From assembly GCA_002917775.1 (NCBI GenBank), contig KZ627148.1, positions 396,030-460,029 on the forward strand: a stretch of 64,000 bases of DNA, written 5' to 3'. Positions 43,770-53,201 of the stretch are shown in pieces. The DNA comes from Glaciozyma antarctica PI12. Its lineage: Eukaryota > Basidiomycota > Microbotryomycetes > Kriegeriales > Camptobasidiaceae. How positions within the stretch are numbered: position 1 is the stretch's first letter; each line of letters begins with the position of its first letter. Below the pieces are notes generated by a model that searched no databases, had not been told where the DNA came from, and saw only the letters and a program-made list of their open reading frames with translations. A program made the translations under genes and the position numbers.

Positions 43770-45517
43770 TTAGATACCAAACACCATCGCCCGATAGTAC
43801 CACGCCGCCACCGCCGCACTCGCCAGCGTCGTAACTCCCAACCTGCGTCCCCCGATCAGCGTCATCCGCGCTCCCAACCACGAAAAAAAACGTACCTCGC
43901 ATCCCGCCCAAATCCCGCCACCATGATGATGCACCACCAGAACCCTACGACCCGATCTAGCAGCCAGCCGACGAGCTGCTTCCGCCTCCAGAGCGGGTCG
44001 ATCGCGAATGGGGCTTTCCAGGGGAGTCGGAGTGCTCGAGATCCTTTCGGGTGACGCGGGCAGGCGATGATAGCCGTCACCTACTCCTCATCAGTTCCGC
44101 ACGAGTAGCAGGGAGGAGGGGAACGCACGGGTTTATGATCGCTCTGCGTAAACTCCATCGAGCTGCGATACAGTTCCACTCTCGCTCCCTTCCTCTTCGC
44201 CACTTTCTCCTCCCCCTCCTTCTTCTTCTTCACGATCGTCCCAGCTCCCTCCTCCCCATCAGCCCAAGTCGCAAAAAGGACTCGATCGCACCACCCCGGT
44301 ACCCGCTTCGTAAACTTCTTGAACTCGCTCACCGTGCCGGGCTTGTATTTGTACCTGCGTACGAGAATCAGCGGGGTTGACGTGCGATGATTAGCGGGGG
44401 TTGGAGGAGGGAGGGAAAGGACGTACGTTGGTTTGAAGGTGATAGGGCCTTCGCGGAGGTGGTGGAGCGTGTGGCCGGCAGCAAGTTCTTGGGTGAGCTG
44501 GTCTTGAGCGAGGAGGGAGGGGAGGTCGTTGATGAGTTTGTGGGAGATGAGGTGGAGAGGAAGGGGTTTAGGAGAGTTGGTCGAGATGCGGTAATTGAGG
44601 TCTGGAGATGCGGGATCAGCTCTGCAGGCGGAGGGGTGGGAGAAAACGTACCGCCGAAGAAGAAGAGGTAGGACGTGTCGTAGATCCCTATCCCAGGCGC
44701 GTCCGTCGCGGAGGTGATGGGTACGCCAGCGAAGATGTTGCTCGTCCGCTTCGGTTGGAAGTACTCGCTCGCCTCGTTGGGATTGAAGACGAGTCGCTCG
44801 ACGATCGACTTGTAGTCGTCGTTCCTCCGCTGTAGTCCCGAGTCGTGCGCCGCTAGATGCGCATTAACGAACGTGAAGACCGAGTTGCCCGTATCGTCCT
44901 GCGATTCAACGCTCTGCTTTTCGTCCTCCTCCTCGTCGTCCAGCACGATCCGAACACCTACGGCGCCCTTGTTCCCCATCAAATTGAAAATCCCGCACGC
45001 CGCAGTGGCGACGCGTACGTCGACGACTTTGGAAGTGACGGTCTTGTCGCGAGTGTAGACGAGCAGACTGATTCCTCCCAACACCTTCTTCGCGACGAGA
45101 GTGTACGCCTCCTTCTCTCCCTTCTCCGAGTTGGTGGTGGAAGCGTGCTCCTCGATGCTGGCCTTGATCTTGTAGTCGTGGAGGTTCAAAGCCGTCTGCG
45201 AGAGGCCTGCGAGTGCGAGGTGCTGGGCGAATCGAGCCAGATCAGTGGGAACTTCGCACATATACGCGGAGAGAGGAACGCACGAGCGGGAGAGCCTCCT
45301 GCAGTCCGATAGCGACAAAGTCGGGCGGACCCTCGCTCCCGCCGTCTGCGAGCGTAGGGACGAGCCACGATGAGAGGTCCGGGTTGGCGCCGAGTCCGTT
45401 CCCGAGGTTGTTGTTGTACGTGGCAGCTTGAACGCGGTACTGGTGAGCACGGAGAGTTAGCTAGCGCTCCCCTCCTTCGACCCCTTGCGGCGAGCAGCTC
45501 ACCTTGTGCGGAGCCAT
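43770..45517 (-). CDS. inositol polyphosphate 5-phosphatase, Inp54-like with hydrophobic tail
   Basis: Phosphatase removing the 5-phosphate of PI(4,5)P2. The ATG at 45517 gives MAPHKYRVQAATYNNNLGNG. Active-site motifs of the family are all present: FVAIGLQE, MGNKGAVGVRI, FVNAHLAAHD, SYLFFFGDLNYRIS, PTYKYKPGT, VPGWCDRVLF and FTQSDHKPV. After the catalytic domain comes a basic stretch (ALRLPWKAPFAIDPLWRRKQ). Hydrophobic segments follow (LVGWLLDRVVGFWWCIIMVA and LGVTTLASAAVAAWYY), ending RAMVFGI. This matches yeast Inp54, which is anchored in the ER by a C-terminal tail. An in-frame hydrophobic string lies directly upstream of the ATG (LLILLCAFSLITSSFS) but lacks its own ATG, so I treat it as 5' UTR. 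About seven introns. Confidence 0.88.
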
Positions 45518-45762
45518 CGAGAACGAGGAGGTGATGAGGGAGAAGGCGCAGAGGAGGATAAGGAGGACGGTCGTCGTGCGCTGAGCTTGGAGGTCGAGCA
45601 GGAGCAGCCGTTCGAGAGGGAGGGGAGCCGAAAGGATTGACGGCCGGCCAGGAGAGGCCGCGAGTGGGTTTCCTCCGCGGAGAAGATCTGGGTCAGTTTC
45701 TCAGTGAGACTGGGTTGAGCTGCTGCTGCTTCCTGACCCGCCTGAACACGTTCTACCTCCAG

Positions 45763-46830
45763 CCCACTCTGGCTACGATAAACTTGGACGAGGCAAGTCC
45801 ATCGCTGGCCCCCAAAGCAGCGACAACAGCTCACCTCGCGACTCTGCTCAGGAGGTCCGCCTCTTCTCCACCAACCCAGATCGAGAACGCTACGACGAGC
45901 TCGCAACTCTGTACGGAGTGATCGTTACTCTCGATTACCTAGAGCGCGCCTACGTGCGTGACTCGATCACCCAGTCGCAGTGCGTTCCATCCTCGTCGCC
46001 GTCGCCCTCAGGAGCTGACGCGACGCTTCGCAGGTATGGTCCAGCCTGCGCGAGGCTCCTGGCTCAGTTCAAGACGATCATGAAGCTTGTGGGAGACAGC
46101 GTGCAGAGCGTGGAGGCGTTCATGCAGGAGCACAGGGTACGGCGCGCGTCACGGGGGAGATGGGAGGGAGCTGACGCGGTAGTGGTAGATGGATTGCACG
46201 GCTGCCGCGCACAGGCTTGAAGTGGGAGTACCGGCTACAGTGGAGCACAGCTCGGAGGACGGAGCAGAGGCGGCCAAGTGGGTGGCAGAGACGACTCAGG
46301 TGCGTTCGCAGCTTGGTCGAGGCGGGGGGGAACTGATGTTCGTACTGGGGATTCGCAGAACTTTATCACCTTCATGGACGCGCTGAAACTCAAGCTGCGA
46401 GCCAAGGATCAGCTTCATCCTCTGCTGTCGGACCTCGTCAGCGGGTACACGAGGTTCAAGAGCAGTTCAGAGTGGGAGGGCCGACCGAAGATGCTGCATT
46501 GGTGCGTTGTGTCTCCTCTGGCGGGCTGAATGGAGAGCGTGCTAATCGGTTTCATTTCCCGCAGGTTGATTACGTTGAACCAGATGCGAGCGAGCGAGGA
46601 GATTACGGAGGAACAGTCAAGACAGGTTCGTTCGCTCGGTCCTTGCCGATTGAGAGACCAGCTCACTAACCGTCTCACGCTGTTCTTCTCAGATGTTATT
46701 CGACGTCGAGCACGCCTACTCTGAGTCAGTCCCTCTTTCCTTCTCTCGGTCGTCGTCGTTGTCGCCCTCAACTTACCGTTCTCTCTTCCGCTTTTAGATT
46801 CTTCCGTTCTCTTTCTTCCCCCAAGTGATT
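45763..46830 (+). CDS. VPS28: ESCRT-I subunit VPS28, start codon not resolved
   Basis: ESCRT-I component sorting ubiquitinated cargo into multivesicular bodies. The spliced protein reads PTLATINLDE, then EVRLFSTNPDRERYDELATL, YGVIVTLDYLERAYVRDSIT, YGPACARLLAQFKTIMKLV, QSVEAFMQEHRMDCTAAAHR, FITFMDALKLKLRAKDQLHP, LLSDLVSGYTRF, MLHWLITLNQMRASEEITEE, and MLFDVEHAYSEFFRSLSSPK. This is a complete Vps28 with its core and C-terminal four-helix domain. INLDE joins EVRLF through a 59-base intron with a GC donor (gcaagt, 45793-45851). No ATG is in frame in the first recognisable exon, so the start lies in an upstream exon; the ATG at 45533 with a gtgcgc donor is one candidate, 16 bases from the divergent phosphatase start. 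Stop TGA at 46828-46830. Confidence 0.85.
45793..45851 (+). other. GC-AG intron in VPS28
   Basis: Donor GAG|gcaagt, acceptor ctgctcag|GAG, 59 bases. Removing it joins INLDE to EVRLF, the conserved Vps28 N-terminus. Strong +3 to +6 donor bases (aagt) are typical of GC-AG introns. Confidence 0.8.
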
Positions 46831-46915
46831 CATTTTTGGTTACTCTGCTGTAGATTACCGTATCAACTCTGCAAACAACTTCAGCTTCGTTACTCGCACC
46901 CTCAAGGCCCAGTCG

Positions 46916-48548
46916 ATGTGAATTTTCTGTGAACCTTTTTTTAATCTGTGAACCTCACCCCCTTGAGAGCGTTCGAGTCAGCTTCAACCTCTTCCGCTCG
47001 TCCACCCAGGTCCCTCAACACTTCCAAGCTGGCGTACCAACCCTTCGCACTCCGCGCCGACCCTTCCCGTCCCAAGCAGCAGGAGGCCTTCCGAGCAGAT
47101 CTCAACGTTCGCCTCCTCTGCCCCGACTGCCAGAACGAGAACGTTCAGCTCGTAGAGGAGTTTGGGTCCGGAGACCTCGTTTGTGGAGAGTGTGGTGCGT
47201 GAGGTGGATTAAGGGAGGGACACGAGAGCTGATGAGGGGTTGCAGGGTTGGTGCTGGGAGATAGGATCGTTGATACGAGGTCGGAATGTGGGTCCGCTCG
47301 TGTCTTCCCTTGGGGGCTTGAGGGATCTGGGGGAAGGGTGTAGGGGGCGTACAAGGTGGCGAAGGTGTTTGGGGGAAGCTGGCAGAGTGGAGGTGCAGCG
47401 GGGGAGCTGGAGGACGGAGTGGCGACGAGGGGAGCGGGCAGCTGGTGGCGCTTGCCTTGCAGGGGAACGATTGTGTAGCCGGGGGCTACGACGGGACTGG
47501 GCTTCGCCCTGCTTCCAGCATCATCCCAAGTAGAACGATGCACTGAACATTGATTCCCTTCCCCCACTTTCCAGGGCGCTCCTTCGCCGATTCAGAAGGC
47601 GACGACCCGAGCCGAGTCGGAGGACCGACCGACCCTCTCCTCGACGCTGCCGAGCAATTCGCCACCGTCATCTCCTTCAAAGACGGCAACACGGGTGCCG
47701 CACGAGCGCTGCAGCAAGCGGCTTCACGTCTGACGAAGGACGCTGGCGGGGGAGGGAGGAATCTGAGCGCGGCGTACAGGGAGATTGGGAACATGTGCGA
47801 CGTGATTAGCTTGCCGAAGAGTATCGCCGATACGAGCAAGCAGCTCTTCAAGCGCGTCGACGAGGAGAAGCTGCTCAAGGGCAAACCGCAGGATGCCATC
47901 ATCGCTGCATGCATCTTCATCGCCTGTCGACAGGCGCGCGTTCCTCGTACCTTCAAGGAGATCGTAGCTCTCACAAACGTCGAGAAGCGGGTACGTCCCC
48001 TCTCTCCCGCCTCTTACGCCACTAACCCCGGTACAGGCCATCGCTCAATGCTTCAAAGTCCTCGAACGAGCTTTCGAGACCTCCATCCCCGGCGCCGGAC
48101 CCTCCTCCACCTCCTCCGCCGACTCCCTCATCACCCGATACTGCAACCACCTCGGCCTCCCCGTCCCCGTCCAACGCGCCGCCGTCTTCGTCGTCACGCG
48201 CGCCGGCGAGGAAGGTATCCTCGCCGGAAGGAGTCCGATCACGATTGCTGCGGCGTGCATTTTGTTCGCGACGGCGTTGTGGGGTCAGCCGAAGAGCGCG
48301 AAGGAGATTGCGGTGGTGGCGGGGGTGCAGGATTCGACGATTCGGCAGTCGTACAAGTACATCCTTTCTTTCCTTTCCTATCCCTCGTTCTATACCCCGC
48401 GCTCGTGGTGGTGAATCGAGGTCACTGACGCACCGTTTCTCGCAGGCTGCTGTACGCCGAGAAGGAGAAGCTCGTAGATCAGAAATGGTTCGACGCACTT
48501 CGACCGATCGCGACGAGAGCCGATTGGGCGAACCTTCCCAAGACCTGA
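46916..48548 (+). CDS. SUA7: transcription initiation factor TFIIB (Sua7), start codon split by an intron
   Basis: General factor linking TBP at the promoter to RNA polymerase II. The zinc ribbon is LLCPDC, with CGECG after GDLVC; then come GLVLGDRIVDTRSE, WRSFADSEGDDPSRVGGPTD, the first cyclin fold (AYREIGNMCDVISLPKSIAD, GKPQDAIIAACIFIACRQAR) and the second (RAIAQCFKVLERAFE, AAACILFATALWGQPKSAKE, VAGVQDSTIRQSYKLLYAEK), ending ADWANLPKT. The first recognisable exon has no ATG. Joining AT (46916-46917) through a 92-base intron (46918-47009) to G at 47010 makes ATG and the start MSLNTSKLAYQPFALRADP. A second, 288-base intron (47288-47575) splits the Trp codon of SEW. The gene begins only 85 bases after the VPS28 stop. 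Confidence 0.88.
46918..47009 (+). other. intron splitting the TFIIB start codon (AT|G)
   Basis: Donor CGAT|gtgaat, acceptor ccacccag|GTCC. Only this splice gives an initiating ATG in frame with the zinc ribbon. The unspliced ATG at 46916 is followed at once by TGA. Confidence 0.65.
47288..47575 (+). other. 288-base intron of TFIIB with G-quadruplex motif
   Basis: About five times longer than most introns here and G-rich. It contains four G runs (GGGGG, GGG, GGGGG, GGG) within 47312-47338, fitting the quadruplex pattern. Ends cactgaac...cactttccag. Splicing completes the Trp codon of SEWRSFAD. Confidence 0.75.
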
Positions 48549-48938
48549 GGCGCGAGGAGATTTCAACCCTTTCCTTCGATCCCTCCATTTGCTCTTTCGT
48601 CGTACCGACTCGTTCATTCAAGTCTCGGTAGCGAGTGGAGAAGAGGGGTTGTAGTGGCGACGACGTAGAAAGTCGTGCAATGACACCCAGAGGGTTGTAG
48701 CGAAGCCTTTCTCTCGAGTCGGGACAGATCTTGCGAGAGGGCTTAGGGAGCGAGAGGAGCGAAATCGCAGCGAGCAGCGAGGCGGGAGCGAGAGATGGTT
48801 CATGTTTGTTTGGATTTCGGTACTCGACAACAGACATACGACTAACAAGGTGGGATAGGAGAGGAAGCGACGTATAGCACAAGGGGAAGAAGGATAGAAA
48901 AGGTCCAACGAGGCTACTCCTCCTGCGTCCAGCGCGCA
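48549..48938. other. convergent intergenic region between TFIIB and GID4
   Basis: 390 bases between two 3' ends. No gene, hairpin terminator or repeat seen. Confidence 0.5.
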
Positions 48939-50184
48939 TCAACGGAACTCGAACGCCTGAGTCCCTCCTCGATGCTGCGGTACATAATTGAGCGAGAGCT
49001 CCTGAAACGGCTCCGAATTGCGAAAGAAGTAATACCTGCTCGTCACTCATCAGTCCTCATTCTCTCCCTACAACGAGGAGAACGAACTCACCCCGTCATC
49101 GTCGCAGAGCTCCACGACTTCATCCCATGCGTCTCCTTCTCCGCTCTCCCCCTCCTCTCCCACTTCCGTCCCTTCTCTTCCTCCTCCAAAACACGCGCAT
49201 CCAAACTCCTCCCTCCCTCCCTCCTCCTCCCACCTCCCCACGACGCCGAAGCCAATAACGGCGGCGAAGACGGCGCGGGGAAATCCGACGCCTGCTGTCC
49301 CAGAGGAATAGGAATGACGATAGGCGACGAAACGAGGGAGGCTGGTTCGACGTCTTTGGGGGTGGAGGGTTCGGGGGGAGAACCGCGGAGGACGGAGGCG
49401 TAGGAGATACTGGCGCTACTGGCTCGACGGGGTCTGGGAGGAGGTGGAGGAGGAGAGGATCCTTCGGTGGAGGGAGTGCGGGTGAGAGGAGGGGAAAGGC
49501 GCGGGAGGGGAGGGGAGAGGGAGGGGGAGAGGCCGAAAGCGCGAGAGGGGGAGAGGGGGAGGGAGGGAGGGGAGGTGTAGAGAGGGGTGGAGAAATCGAG
49601 GAGGACGTAGTAGAATCCTGCGAAGGAGGCGCCGTGGATGTTCTTGATGTGGGCGCCGGGGACGACGAACTTCTCCTTCCATCGCATGAAGAGGAATGGT
49701 CGGTTGTCCTTCTGCGACGCGATTTGAGTCAGTTTCTTCGGCCACAACTTCGCGCCCGAGGTAAACGTACGTTGTAGTTGAGGTTAGGTCCATGCAGTTG
49801 ATTCTTCAGTCCTCTAAACGGTGCGAACCGTCCCCAGTGCTTCAAGTCGTCCGCCTCGTTCGCTCCCCACCTCGACGTAAGGAACCCCGGTCCCTTCTCC
49901 CCAATAATCTCCCCCTCAAAAAACGTTTCCAAGCTCTCCAAATCCGGCGTAAGTCCTTTGATCTCCAGCAACCCGTTCAGCGCTCCAGCGTTCAAGTCGA
50001 CGCTGTCGAGTCGCACGCGGACGGAGTAGGTCGTTCGGCCGGACTTTTGGTGGCCTTCAAATACGGCTCCGGCGTGGAGAGGACCGCGAGATAGGGAAGG
50101 GAGAGAAAGGGAGAGGATTGAAGGGCAGAGAAGGGGGTCGGGAGAGGGCCCAGAGGTGGGGGCCGGTGGATAGGCGATAGGCAT
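48939..50184 (-). CDS. GID4: GID4/Vid24, substrate receptor of the GID/CTLH ubiquitin ligase
   Basis: Receptor that recognises N-terminal proline degrons, targeting gluconeogenic enzymes in yeast. The conserved beta-barrel is present: LHAGAVFEGHQKSGRTTYSV, RVRLDSVDLNAGALNGLLEI, KGLTPDLESLETFFEGEIIG, KGPGFLTSRWGANEADDLKH, WGRFAPF, NRPFLFMRWKEKFVVPGAHI, KNIHGASFAGFYYVLLDFST and, after a gap, YYFFRNSEPFQELSLNYVPQ. The gap is an insertion of about 155 low-complexity residues (rich in Ser, Pro, Arg; 49115-49590) between two strands that are nearly adjacent in other Gid4 proteins. The ATG at 50184 (MPIAYPPAPTSGPSP) is the first usable in-frame start; the frame stays open upstream to about 50505 through Gln/Pro-rich sequence, so an upstream exon is possible. 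Confidence 0.87.
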
Positions 50185-50752
50185 TGCGGGAGAGAGGGTG
50201 GGAGGCGCGGATGGAGGTGTGGTTTCGAAGGGCCTGATACTCGCTGATGGGCGGCGTGAGCTGGCTTGGGAGAAGGGCGGGGCGGCGAGAGGGACGCTGG
50301 CAGGCTGCGGAGTGCGGGGAGTGACCAGCTGCGCCGAGCTTTGATGGCGAGGGGGTGTCGCTGGGCGGGGATGGTGTTGCTGCTGTTGCCCTTGAAGGTT
50401 TGCTGTGGGAGGGAGTCGGCGGCTGGGGCGTTGAGGTTGCTGGCGAGTTCGGCGCGTGGATCGGACGAGTGTGGGGAAGAGGGTCGCTTCCTCCCCGCCT
50501 AGCACTTCACCTCGAAGCGGCGGAGCTGTGCGTGCATTGGGGGTGATGAGTATGGGCGGAGCTGAGAGGCTGGCGACTGGCGACGAGGGTGTTGGGAGGA
50601 GTCAAAGAGCTGAGACGGCCGTCGCGCGCGTGACTGAGTCGGTTGGCCTTGGCCGCCAGTGCGCTCCGCAAGGACCAGCGAGCTTCCTGTCTTTCGCCTC
50701 GACTGCCTAGAATTGTACAGCGACAGGGCGACTGGAAACATTCCATATTCCT
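50185..50752. other. 5' flank of GID4 and 3' flank of the SRP receptor beta gene
   Basis: 568 bases. The part up to about 50505 stays open in the GID4 frame (Gln/Pro/Arg-rich) and may be an N-terminal extension or 5' exon. An ATG near 50541 (MHAQLRRFEVKC before a stop) could begin such an exon with a donor at gtgaag, unproven. Confidence 0.4.
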
Positions 50753-52134
50753 CTAGAGCTCCTCAACCCAGTCCCAAACCGCGTCCACTCCTCCCTCTCC
50801 TCCCTTGACACTCTCGTACCCCCACTTGACGCTCCCCTCCAACTTCTCCCACGCAAACGGTCCCTCAAACGCAAACGCCTCATTCCCCAATACCTCGGCT
50901 TCGTCACTCGGCAATCCCACCCCATTCCCAATCTTGACGCGAGCCGTCCCCATCCCTAACATCCCCAACACAGTCTGCTTCAACCCCGCACTCGCATTCG
51001 CCGGAATCGCTTCCAGTCCTTCCAATCGCGCTCCAGCCGACGCTCCGGACGCTGCGGAGGCGAGTCGACGACGCTCCATTTCGCGCGCGAGAGATTGGCG
51101 AGCGCGGTCGAGGGTTAGGGGGAGGGACTTGGATTTCGACGCGCGGGAGGCGGTGGCGGAGAGGGGAGAGAGGAGGTCGGAGCGACAGAGGAGGATGAGG
51201 AGGGGAAGAGGGGGGGAGGAAGTGTTGTAGGCGTGGAGGGAGAGGAGGGAGAGGAGGACGTGCAGGTGTCTGTAGTGAGGAGGGTGAGCCTGGGTCAAGA
51301 GGGAGGGAGAGGGAGGACGTACTCTCCGGCGTCGCGAACGTTCTTTCCTGTAAGACCGGTTACGCCGTCGATAACGAAGACTACGCCGTTCGCGGTGGGG
51401 AGGAACTGGGCGAGAGATCGCGTGCGGAGTCGAGGGTGGCCAGGCGTGTCGACCAGGTGCAGAGGTCGGCTGAGGGCATCGCTAGCTGGAGGCTGCGAAA
51501 GAGTACAAAATGAGCTCGCTACCCTTGGTCTGAAGCCCACGTCGCGCGAGCAGCCAACAGCGCGACTCCCTCACGCGACCACACGAGAGCTCACCCAAGG
51601 TCCCTCCGCCGCCTCCTTCTCCCCCTTCTCACTCTCCACTCCTTCCACCGCACTCCACTTGGTCCTCACGATCCCCTCATTCTCCTTCATCGACGTATGA
51701 GTCGGCGGCGCAGCTCCATACAGCAGCTGCACGTCCTCGTCAGCTCCTCCTCTCTCGTCGTCCGCGCTTGAGCGCACCTTGGAGAACAGAGCAGTCTTTC
51801 CTCCTCCTAGTGGCCCAACGAGTAGCACTGTTCGGGGACCTGTGGCGGCGCTGGGCTGGGAGAGGAACGAGATGAGGGCTAGGGCGAGGAAGACGGCTAG
51901 CAGCGCCGCGGCTAGGAGCGCGGAGGATCGACGGCAGGGTGGGCGTTGTGGTCTTTGGACGCGTGGAGCAGCTCTGTGGAGAGAGGGAGAGAGAGAGAGG
52001 CCGTCGATGCTCTTCTCCGAGGGGTTGGGGGGAAAAGAAGGGAGAAGGAGGGGAGAGAGGTTGATCACGACTCGAAGCCCCTGTCCTTTTCGATTCTCGC
52101 GGAGCAGCAGCAGGCGAAGGGGAAGGACTGGCAC
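50753..52134 (-). CDS. SRP102: signal recognition particle receptor beta subunit, start not resolved
   Basis: ER membrane GTPase that anchors the SRP receptor. One N-terminal helix (SSALLAAALLAVFLALALIS) precedes an Arf-like GTPase fold: VLLVGPLGGGKTALFSKV (P-loop), KENEGIVRTKWSAVE (switch I region), HLVDTPGHPRLRTRSLAQFL (DxxG motif), GVVFVIDGVTGLTGKNVRDA, LPLLILLCRSDLL (NKxD position, here RSDL). The C-terminus has EAFAFEGPFAWEKLEGSVKW, close to the F..L...V.F.E..G....W ending of the family, and stops after AVWDWVEEL at 50753-50755. Three introns traced. The coding frame is open upstream to 52134 but contains no ATG before the helix; the initiator must lie in another exon (candidates near 52490, MAWTRLEPAEARQ). 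So the 5' boundary given is only the limit of the open frame. Confidence 0.8.
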
Positions 52135-52563
52135 AAGTCAAGGAAGCAAAGGCTGATACGCGTTGATGAGCAAGGAACGTCGTAGCGAAGAGCTAGAGGC
52201 TTGCGAGAAAGAGGGATTCGCTTCAGACCTTTGTCGCTGGCTCGAAGCAGTTCAGACCGGTCCAGCTAGCTTTGGGGCATCGGCGGAGCTGTAGTGAGGG
52301 TGTAGGTAGAGCAGAGAGCAGAGAGCACTCTCGAACAGAAAGCCTCGCGCGTCCGAGAACGTTCATTCCGCAAGAGCCTCGCATCGACCTTCGCTCCCCG
52401 TCCCTTCGCGCCGCGCACCAGCTGTGGCTTGCGCACAAGCGTGGAGAGCACACCTGACGCGCCTCGGCGGGTTCCAGCCTCGTCCACGCCATCTCGCAGG
52501 CTCAAAGAACGCCAATCGCCCGTACAGCGCGGCAGCTCTCCCTCCTCCTCAACCCAACAGCCC
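52135..52563. other. 5' region of the SRP receptor beta gene and 3' flank of TRAPPC4
   Basis: 429 bases between two minus-strand genes. Likely contains the unresolved first exon of the SRP receptor gene; several minus-strand ATGs occur (near 52279, 52368, 52386, 52495), none provable. Confidence 0.4.
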
Positions 52564-53101
52564 TCACGCACCGCCCCTCACCACCGCTGCCATCCTCGTG
52601 TCAAACGTTTCGCTCCTGATGGGCATCTCGGTCGTGTAGAAGGGGTCCTTGAGGTGGTCCGCGTACGTCTCGTAGACCTTGCGGAGGACTTGCTCGGGGA
52701 AGGGATGGGAGGGGGTTGTGAGAAGGACGAATTTGGTGCCTGTGTTGCAATGGGAGAGCGTCAGTATGGCATACGGAGCAGTGAGGAGCAAGGAGGAGCT
52801 CACCGGTGGGGGTTTGGAGACAGGTCATCTTGAAGGTCTCCGCCTCGATCACCTCCACGCCGGAGCTTCCTGGGACGGGGCTGATCCTACTCGCGATGGC
52901 GTGGATGCTGTGGAAGGTACTGGCAAGGACGAGGTACTCGTTGGACGTGAGCTGCGAGAGTCCCTCTGTGGTGAGCTGGCGTCAGCGGGGAGAACGACGC
53001 GCTGAGCTCGAGGAGAACCGCGTACCGCTGTAGGTCTTCTGGTAGATGAGTCCTCCTGCTTTGTTGATGATCCACAAGCCGAACGAGGTCTGCGACGACA
53101 T
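52564..53101 (-). CDS. TRS23: TRAPP complex subunit 4 (Trs23)
   Basis: Sybindin-family core subunit of the TRAPP complexes, which activate Rab1/Ypt1 in ER-Golgi traffic. The ATG at 53101 gives [20 protein letters not shown], then [80 protein letters not shown] and [15 protein letters not shown], ending VVRGGA. This is the full longin-like fold, and [16 protein letters not shown] and NPFY..EMPIR are family signatures. About 140 residues, normal. Two or three introns. Divergent from ELP3 over only 100 bases. Confidence 0.93.
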
Positions 53102-53201
53102 GGTTGCGGAGAGAAAGGCGTCCGCCGTCGACAGCTCCTCTCTTGTCCTCCCGCCTTCACTTTCTTCCACCTCTCGCCTCCCGAAAGCCCCAGGATCAGC
53201 C
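53102..53201. promoter_or_regulatory. 100-base divergent promoter between TRAPPC4 and ELP3
   Basis: The shortest divergent start-to-start spacing in the window. Pyrimidine-rich strings (ctcctctcttgtcctcccgcc) precede ELP3. Both transcripts must start within it or overlap. Confidence 0.4.

Noticed and set aside
37445-46830. Two ESCRT genes (CHMP7 and VPS28) about 6 kb apart as a functional cluster
   Set aside because: NPR2, a RING protein and a phosphatase lie between, on mixed strands; fungal ESCRT genes are not known to cluster, so coincidence is more likely.
47288-47575. snoRNA hidden in the long TFIIB intron
   Set aside because: No paired C/D boxes or H/ACA layout could be recognised.
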